Source of the DNA: Clostridia bacterium
Lineage (GTDB): Bacteria > Bacillota > Clostridia > UMGS1810
Reading direction: 5' to 3'
Length of the DNA stretch: 10,463 nt
Assembly: GCA_017629325.1 (NCBI GenBank)
Contig: JAGBXL010000018.1
Span: 1-10,463, forward strand
The position numbers were made by a program, and so were the translations under genes. Numbering within the stretch: the stretch's first letter is position 1; every line of letters starts with the position of its first letter. Below the pieces are notes generated by a model, which had not been told where the DNA came from, made no database searches, and worked only from the letters and a program-made list of their open reading frames with translations. Positions 6,793 to 10,463 of the stretch are shown piece after piece.

Positions 6793-8423
6793 TCAATCCT
6801 TATATTTGCAGGAAAGTTTTTTCTTATATTTCCAAGGTTGGAAAATACATCTTCGCCAGATGCATTAGAAGACATATCGGGAATATCTGATGTGATGGAA
6901 ATTTCGGTTTGAACTCCCACTGCAGATTTTATGCTTTCTTTAATAAACTCAACACTTTCGGTTAAAAGTCGCTTTTTTTCATTATCTGCAACACAAAGCA
7001 CGAGAGTACCTTCATTAAACTGCGGTTTTATGCCAAAAAGAGCTGTGAATATTCTGAATTTTCCGCTTGCACTTATGCTTGCCATTATATCGTTCCAGTT
7101 TGCAATAACCTTTGCTTCATCGCCTTTTGGAGCTTTTGAAGTTTCTAAGCCCAAGTCCGCCGGGCTTTGTGGTGCAGGGGGAACATCTTCCTCGGGAGGT
7201 TCGGGCAAAGGATACATTTCTTCAGGAATTTTATGCTTTGGGTTTTCCTCCGCATTTATTTGCACAGGAGGATTTTTTTCAAGGCAATTTAGCCTGTTTT
7301 CAATAGCTGATATTCTTGAAAGAAGTGAATCAGAATCTGTGTTTACCATAGGTGTTGTGAGACTTATAAGTGCACACTCACAAAGTACCCTTTGAGATGA
7401 AAAGCTTTTAAACGAACGGATACAATCGTTTAAAATGCCAATGTATCTTACAAGTGAATTTATATCAAACAAATGCGCGCATTCGGAGAGATATTTTCGT
7501 TTGAGTTTGCTGACGGTATATTCATCGGCATTTATTTTAAACATAAGAATCTCTCGCATTGTTTGCATAAGACCATTCATTATATTATCAAAATTTTTGC
7601 CCGAATTAACACAATTATTAAAGCGTGTGAGTGCCGAAGAAACATCGGATTTTGCAATATCGGCAGCAAATTCATAGAGCACCGCGTCGTCGATGGCACC
7701 AACAATATCGGTTACATCTGAAAGAGATACATCATTATTTTTAAATGCCAGGCACTGATCGAGAATGCTTAAGGAATCTCGCATTGAGCCATCGCCTAAA
7801 AATGCAACATATTCAAGAGCATCGTCATCGGCACTTATACCTTCGGCTTCAAGGATTTTTTTTAGATTTTCAACTATATCATAAACACTTATTGTTTTAA
7901 AATCAAACCTTTGGCATCTTGAAAGAATTGTGGCAGGAATTTTTTGAACCTCTGTGGTTGCAAGAATAAACAAAACGTGAGATGGAGGCTCTTCCAGAGT
8001 TTTTAAAAGTGCATTGAAGGCACCCTGCGAAAGCATGTGGACTTCGTCTATGATATACACTTTATATTTTCCCATTGATGGCAGATAGTTAAGCTGCTCT
8101 ATAATATCGCGGATATTATCTACACCTGTGTTGGACGCAGCATCGATTTCCATTACATCAAGGCTTAGTTCGTTTGCAATTTTGGTGCAGCATTCACATT
8201 TATTACATGGATTTCCGTTTTGAAGGTCGGTGCAATTCACCGCACGGCTTAAAATTTTTGCGGTTGAGGTTTTACCCGTGCCGCGTGTTCCGGTGAAAAG
8301 ATATGCATGAGCCAAACGACCTGTTAATATTTCGTTACGCAGAGTTTCGGTTATATGATTCTGACCGATTACCGAATCAAATGTATCGGGACGCCATTTT
8401 CTGTAAAGAGCTTTATATGCCAT
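6789..8423 (-). CDS. dnaX: DNA polymerase III subunit gamma/tau
   Basis: DnaX is the motor of the clamp loader, using ATP to place the sliding clamp on DNA at the replication fork. The 544-residue protein has the AAA+ core with the N-terminal YRKWRPDTFDSVIGQ, Walker A GTRGTGKT (45-52), zinc-binding cysteines Cys64, Cys73, Cys76 and Cys79, Walker B YIIDEVH (123-129), sensor 1 ATTE (155-158) and the SRC motif with the arginine finger (168-170). The collar domain (about 220-360) is followed by a Pro/Glu-rich linker (about 385-437) and a tau-specific C-terminal domain. The length resembles that of Bacillus DnaX. The ATG at 8423 is preceded by GAGGTG. It lies directly after the SRP RNA gene, as in Bacillus, but is not followed by ybaB-recR. 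No separate dnaX promoter is evident. Confidence 0.96.
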   Translation of the reverse strand: MAYKALYRKWRPDTFDSVIGQNHITETLRNEILTGRLAHAYLFTGTRGTGKTSTAKILSRAVNCTDLQNGNPCNKCECCTKIANELSLDVMEIDAASNTGVDNIRDIIEQLNYLPSMGKYKVYIIDEVHMLSQGAFNALLKTLEEPPSHVLFILATTEVQKIPATILSRCQRFDFKTISVYDIVENLKKILEAEGISADDDALEYVAFLGDGSMRDSLSILDQCLAFKNNDVSLSDVTDIVGAIDDAVLYEFAADIAKSDVSSALTRFNNCVNSGKNFDNIMNGLMQTMREILMFKINADEYTVSKLKRKYLSECAHLFDINSLVRYIGILNDCIRSFKSFSSQRVLCECALISLTTPMVNTDSDSLLSRISAIENRLNCLEKNPPVQINAEENPKHKIPEEMYPLPEPPEEDVPPAPQSPADLGLETSKAPKGDEAKVIANWNDIMASISASGKFRIFTALFGIKPQFNEGTLVLCVADNEKKRLLTESVEFIKESIKSAVGVQTEISITSDIPDMSSNASGEDVFSNLGNIRKNFPANIRID

Positions 8424-8459
8424 TTTTTCACCTCATCTATTTGAGAAATTATTTGTATT

Positions 8460-8472
8460 AAAAAGTCGCACA
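8460..8472 (-). terminator. 3' end of SRP RNA with U-run, weak terminator
   Basis: The closing strand TGTGCGAC of the terminal SRP helix is followed on the minus strand by five Ts (8464-8460). The helix partner is about 250 bases upstream and the U-run is short, so some readthrough into dnaX, whose ATG is 37 bases further on, is likely. Confidence 0.45.
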
Positions 8473-8729
8473 TCCTAAAATCGAATACTCTGCCATGGTG
8501 TTACCGATTAGTTAACTCAGACCGGGCACTCTCGCGGCACATACATAAAACTGCTTATGGCTGCTTGATTCCTCACCTGACCAGGTTCACAGGAATGTAT
8601 TGCGCAAGACCCAATCGTCAACGCCACTTGACCGGCACTTTCCAAAACAGAAATACCCTCAAAAAGGATATAACCCTTGCTATAGCGGATTGCAAGTACA
8701 GGGCACCGCTACCGCCCCGGTTGTGCGAC
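8465..8729 (-). ncRNA. ffs: Signal recognition particle RNA, large bacterial type (6S-like scRNA)
   Basis: This is the RNA scaffold of the signal recognition particle, which binds Ffh and targets nascent membrane and secreted proteins. The 5' Alu domain reads GGTAGCGGTGCCCTGTAC then TTGCAATCCGCTATAGCAAG, very close to Bacillus scRNA. The S domain contains TCTTGCGCAA, GGTCAGGT, a GGAA tetraloop (8572-8569) and AAGCAGCC. The ends pair as GTCGCACA (8729-8722) with TGTGCGAC (8472-8465), giving a molecule of about 265 bases, the expected size. The pairs closing the tetraloop are G-C and A-U instead of the usual C-G and C-G, a compensated change. The position just upstream of dnaX matches Bacillus. 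Confidence 0.95.
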
Positions 8730-8736
8730 ATTAAAT

Positions 8737-8765
8737 ATTATACTACAATTAAAAATAAATATCAA
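8737..8765 (-). promoter_or_regulatory. Sigma-A promoter of the SRP RNA
   Basis: TTGATA (8765-8760), 17 bases, TATAAT (8742-8737). The predicted start at about 8730 coincides with the 5' end of the RNA inferred from its terminal helix. Confidence 0.85.
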
Positions 8766-8865
8766 GTCAAAAACAAAAATAAAATTAAGTTTATCGTTTT
8801 AAATAAATATGATACTGCATTTACAGATTTATTGTATATTTGAGACAGTGTTTATCAAATTAATA
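8766..8865. other. AT-rich spacer between divergent promoters
   Basis: About 100 bases lie between the SRP RNA promoter and the thiT promoter. The stretch is very AT-rich, and I see no ORF, repeat or operator in it. Confidence 0.6.
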
Positions 8866-8894
8866 TTGACAAATATATTTTTAAGATATATAAT
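8866..8894 (+). promoter_or_regulatory. Sigma-A promoter of the thiT transcript
   Basis: TTGACA (8866-8871), 17 bases, TATAAT (8889-8894), a perfect consensus. Transcription would start near 8901, about 22 bases before the riboswitch aptamer. Confidence 0.88.
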
Positions 8895-8922
8895 ACAATT
8901 GTTCTGGAACAAAAATTAAATT

Positions 8923-9005
8923 AGGGAGCTTGCGCAAGCAGGCTGAGAGTAAGCGTATTGCCGCTTTAACCTATAACCTGATTTGGATAATGCCAACGTA
9001 GGGAA
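8923..9005 (+). ncRNA. TPP riboswitch (THI element)
   Basis: The aptamer senses thiamine pyrophosphate in the nascent transcript. It opens with AGGGAGC, has a P3 hairpin GCTTGCGCAAGC (8928-8939), the conserved CTGAGA (8943-8948) that contacts the pyrimidine ring, then ACCTGATTTGGATAATGCCA and ACGTAGGGAA, which hold the pyrophosphate-binding half. All consensus blocks are in the right order and spacing. A terminator lies 20 bases downstream, so high TPP is expected to stop transcription before thiT. Confidence 0.95.
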
Positions 9006-9025
9006 ATATATGTTTTGATTTCTTT

Positions 9026-9059
9026 AATCGAACCGATTTTCCTTCGGTTCGATTTTTTT
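9026..9059 (+). terminator. Intrinsic terminator, TPP riboswitch expression platform
   Basis: A perfect 11-bp stem AATCGAACCGA / TCGGTTCGATT with a 7-base loop ends in seven Ts (9053-9059). A competing hairpin is possible in which TTTGATT (9014-9020) pairs with AATCGAA (9026-9032, one G-U pair) and would block the terminator. This is a candidate antiterminator. Confidence 0.85.
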
Positions 9060-9106
9060 GTTGGGGTTATTCTTTTCAAAAATCACATACGAAAGGAATA
9101 ATTATT

Positions 9107-9658
9107 ATGAAAACAACCAAAAAAATAGCTGTGAGTGCAATTATGACTGCACTTGCAACAGTTTTAATGCTTATAAGTAAGCTTATACCTGCCCCGTGGC
9201 TTCAGGGGGGCAGTGTTACCATTGCATCTATGGTGCCGATTATTGCAGTCGGCATACTTTTTGGAACAAAGTGGGGCCTTTATTCATCGTTTTGCTATTC
9301 CCTTTTGCAGATAATGTTTGGATTTTATCCGCCTCCAACACAAACTTTTATATATTTTATTCTTGTGGTGCTACTAGACTATGTGTTTGCATTTGGTGTG
9401 CTTGGGCTTTCCGGAATGTTTTATTCTTTGTTAGGCAAGAAAAAACTTGCTATACCCGTTAGTAGCTTTATTGTTACATCTTTAAGGTATTTATGCCACA
9501 TATTCTCGGGGCTTTTGATATGGGGCGTTTACGCACCTGAGGGACAAAGTGTGCTGATGTATTCCCTTATTTACAATGGTACATACATGGTTCCGGAAAT
9601 AATAATTTCGGTTATTGTTACAACTATTATTTTTAAAAGCAGAATACTTAAGATATAA
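9107..9658 (+). CDS. thiT: Energy-coupled thiamine transporter substrate-binding subunit ThiT
   Basis: ThiT is the membrane S component that binds thiamine and works with the shared ECF module (EcfA, EcfA', EcfT; not in this window) to import it. The 183-residue protein is very hydrophobic, with about six membrane segments (roughly 8-27, 37-53, 56-73, 81-104, 115-140, 155-177). Residues matching the thiamine site of Lactococcus ThiT are present with the same spacing: His131, Trp139, Tyr152 and Asn157 in LCHIFSGLLIWGVYAPEG and YSLIYNG. Asp91-Tyr92 stands where the Lactococcus protein has Glu-Tyr. AAAGGAA precedes the ATG. The TPP riboswitch directly upstream independently supports the thiamine assignment. 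The gene is transcribed alone and ends at a bidirectional terminator shared with pflA. Confidence 0.95.
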   Translation: MKTTKKIAVSAIMTALATVLMLISKLIPAPWLQGGSVTIASMVPIIAVGILFGTKWGLYSSFCYSLLQIMFGFYPPPTQTFIYFILVVLLDYVFAFGVLGLSGMFYSLLGKKKLAIPVSSFIVTSLRYLCHIFSGLLIWGVYAPEGQSVLMYSLIYNGTYMVPEIIISVIVTTIIFKSRILKI

Positions 9659-9660
9659 CA

Positions 9661-9694
9661 AAAAACAACCTGCATTTTTGCAGGTTGTTTTTTT
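9661..9694. terminator. Bidirectional intrinsic terminator between thiT and pflA
   Basis: The stem AACAACCTGCA / TGCAGGTTGTT has a TTTT loop (9675-9678). It is followed by seven Ts on the plus strand (9688-9694) and six Ts on the minus strand (9665-9660). It takes up nearly all of the 37-base gap between the two convergent stop codons, so it can end both transcripts. Confidence 0.93.
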
Positions 9695-9695
9695 G

Positions 9696-10403
9696 TTATA
9701 ATAGGTTATTTAATTCTTCCATTGTTTCTTTGCTTGGTGTTTCTATATGAGCAAAGGGAAACTCTATGTTCATATTATCATATTTGGACTGGCATATTTT
9801 TTTGAAGGGTAAAAGCTCGATTTTATCTACACACAAATGCTTAACAGCCAAGGATTTGAGATTTTCTATATTCTCTTTGTTATCATTAAGCCCGGGAATT
9901 ATTACCTGACGGAGTGTTGTTGGAATATTTTTGCTATTAAGATAAGCCAGAAACTCCAATGGTAAATTCAAACTGCAGCCAACATTTTCTTTATAGAGCG
10001 TGTCTTTAGTATATTTAATATCAAGAAGAACTCTATCGCACACAGAAAGAAGCTTTTTTACATCTTCGTTTAAAATACTGCCTGATGTATCGAGACAAGT
10101 GTTTATATTTTCTTTATGACAAAGAGTGAAAACCTCAAAGGCAAATTGACTCTGCAAAAGAGGCTCACCGCCCGAAAGGGTAATGCCACCTTCATTTTTG
10201 AAATATTCTTTAAAGCGAACTGCTTTTTCAAAAATTTCAATAGGAGTATACTCTGTGCCTTCGCTAATAGCCCATGTATCAGGATTATGGCAGCATTTAC
10301 ACCTTAAATTACACCCTTGCATAAAAACCACAAAACGAATACCCGGTCCATCGAGAGTGCCCATGGACTGAATTGAATGAACTCTGCCTTTAATAGTTTC
10401 CAT
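9696..10403 (-). CDS. pflA: Pyruvate formate-lyase activating enzyme (radical SAM)
   Basis: PflA uses S-adenosylmethionine and a [4Fe-4S] cluster to generate the glycyl radical on pyruvate formate-lyase, switching on anaerobic conversion of pyruvate and CoA to acetyl-CoA and formate. The 235-residue protein starts GRVHSIQSMGTLDGPGIRFV (6-25) and has the cluster motif CNLRCKCCHNPDTW, with Cys31, Cys35 and Cys38 as the CX3CX2C ligands. An extra Cys37 replaces the aromatic residue common there. The SAM-binding GGITLSGGEPLLQ (72-84) and the later RQVIIPGLND complete the pattern. The length is normal for PflA. The ATG at 10403 overlaps the pflB stop codon (TAATG) with GAGG upstream, so translation is coupled to pflB, its substrate protein. 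Confidence 0.95.
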   Translation of the reverse strand: METIKGRVHSIQSMGTLDGPGIRFVVFMQGCNLRCKCCHNPDTWAISEGTEYTPIEIFEKAVRFKEYFKNEGGITLSGGEPLLQSQFAFEVFTLCHKENINTCLDTSGSILNEDVKKLLSVCDRVLLDIKYTKDTLYKENVGCSLNLPLEFLAYLNSKNIPTTLRQVIIPGLNDNKENIENLKSLAVKHLCVDKIELLPFKKICQSKYDNMNIEFPFAHIETPSKETMEELNNLL

Positions 10404-10463
10404 TACATTGCCTCGTGGAAGGTGCGGCTTATAACTTCGCGCTGCTGTTCTTTAGAAAGCTTA
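10403..10463 (-). CDS. pflB: Pyruvate formate-lyase, C-terminal end only
   Basis: The last 19 residues before TAA (10405-10403) read KLSKEQQREVISRTFHEAM, which matches the characteristic C-terminus of formate acetyltransferase (LTKEQQ..VI.RTF..M). The glycyl-radical site lies about 20 residues further upstream, outside the window. The stop overlaps the pflA ATG by one base. The call rests on a short tail, but the tail is distinctive and the pflA neighbour agrees. Confidence 0.9.
   Translation of the reverse strand, partial: KLSKEQQREVISRTFHEAM

Noticed and set aside
6973..6979. Run of seven As (minus strand) near the 3' end of dnaX, resembling the E. coli frameshift heptamer.
   Set aside because: It is at about residue 483, in the tau C-terminal domain, far beyond the gamma boundary. 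It looks like ordinary Lys codons.
6931..7395. Plus-strand 154-codon open frame opposite dnaX.
   Set aside because: It is a shadow of the Pro/Glu-rich linker and C-terminal domain of DnaX, which has strong family support on the other strand.
7856..7863. Run of eight As (minus strand) in dnaX, a possible slippage site for making a short gamma form.
   Set aside because: It lies at about residue 188, inside the AAA+ module, so slippage would give a non-functional fragment, and no stimulatory stem was seen.
8565..8843. Plus-strand 92-codon open frame between dnaX and thiT.
   Set aside because: It is the complement of the SRP RNA and its promoter.
9107..9658. thiT as a different ECF S component (HmpT, PdxU or QueT type).
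   Set aside because: The thiamine-site residues His131, Trp139, Tyr152 and Asn157 and the TPP riboswitch favour ThiT.

Overview
The window looks like a chromosomal segment of an AT-rich, low-GC Gram-positive anaerobe, probably a gut or rumen Clostridia (Oscillospirales-like). This is inferred from four things: strong AGGAGG ribosome-binding sites, near-perfect sigma-A promoters, a large SRP RNA with an Alu domain next to dnaX, and ThiT, pyruvate formate-lyase and RNase M5 proteins of clostridial type. It is mostly housekeeping DNA. No phage, CRISPR, defence or secondary-metabolite locus is visible.

Right to left on the minus strand: the C-terminal end of pflB and pflA (10463-9696) are translationally coupled by a TAATG overlap and encode anaerobic pyruvate cleavage. 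They converge on a single plus-strand unit, thiT (9107-9658), which is preceded by a consensus promoter, a TPP riboswitch and an intrinsic terminator. The two convergent genes share one bidirectional terminator that almost fills the gap between them. Divergent from thiT is the SRP RNA gene (8729-8465, minus) with its own promoter, followed by dnaX (8423-6789).

A perfect TTGACA-17-TATAAT promoter overlapping the dnaX stop codon drives hom-thrB-lysC (6723-3370), the aspartate-family branch towards threonine and lysine. lysC carries an internal ribosome-binding site and ATG whose 17 bases are identical to its primary start site, which points to a separately translated regulatory beta subunit as in Bacillus LysC. 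A palindromic repeat plus T-run after lysC may terminate this unit.

Downstream on the same strand is a compact group: rlmB, a small ACT-domain protein (UPF0237), its regular partner of the DUF711/UPF0210 family, and RNase M5 (rnmV, cut by the window edge). Between the last two sits a 271-bp element with 25-bp inverted terminal repeats and flanking TA. It is a probable MITE that landed in the stop codon of the DUF711 gene. The pre-insertion sequence can be reconstructed and is a tidy TAA with a 13-nt gap to rnmV.

The most unusual items are the MITE-in-stop-codon insertion, the duplicated lysC start signal, the covarying tetraloop-closing pairs in the SRP RNA, and the function-unknown DUF711/ACT pair.
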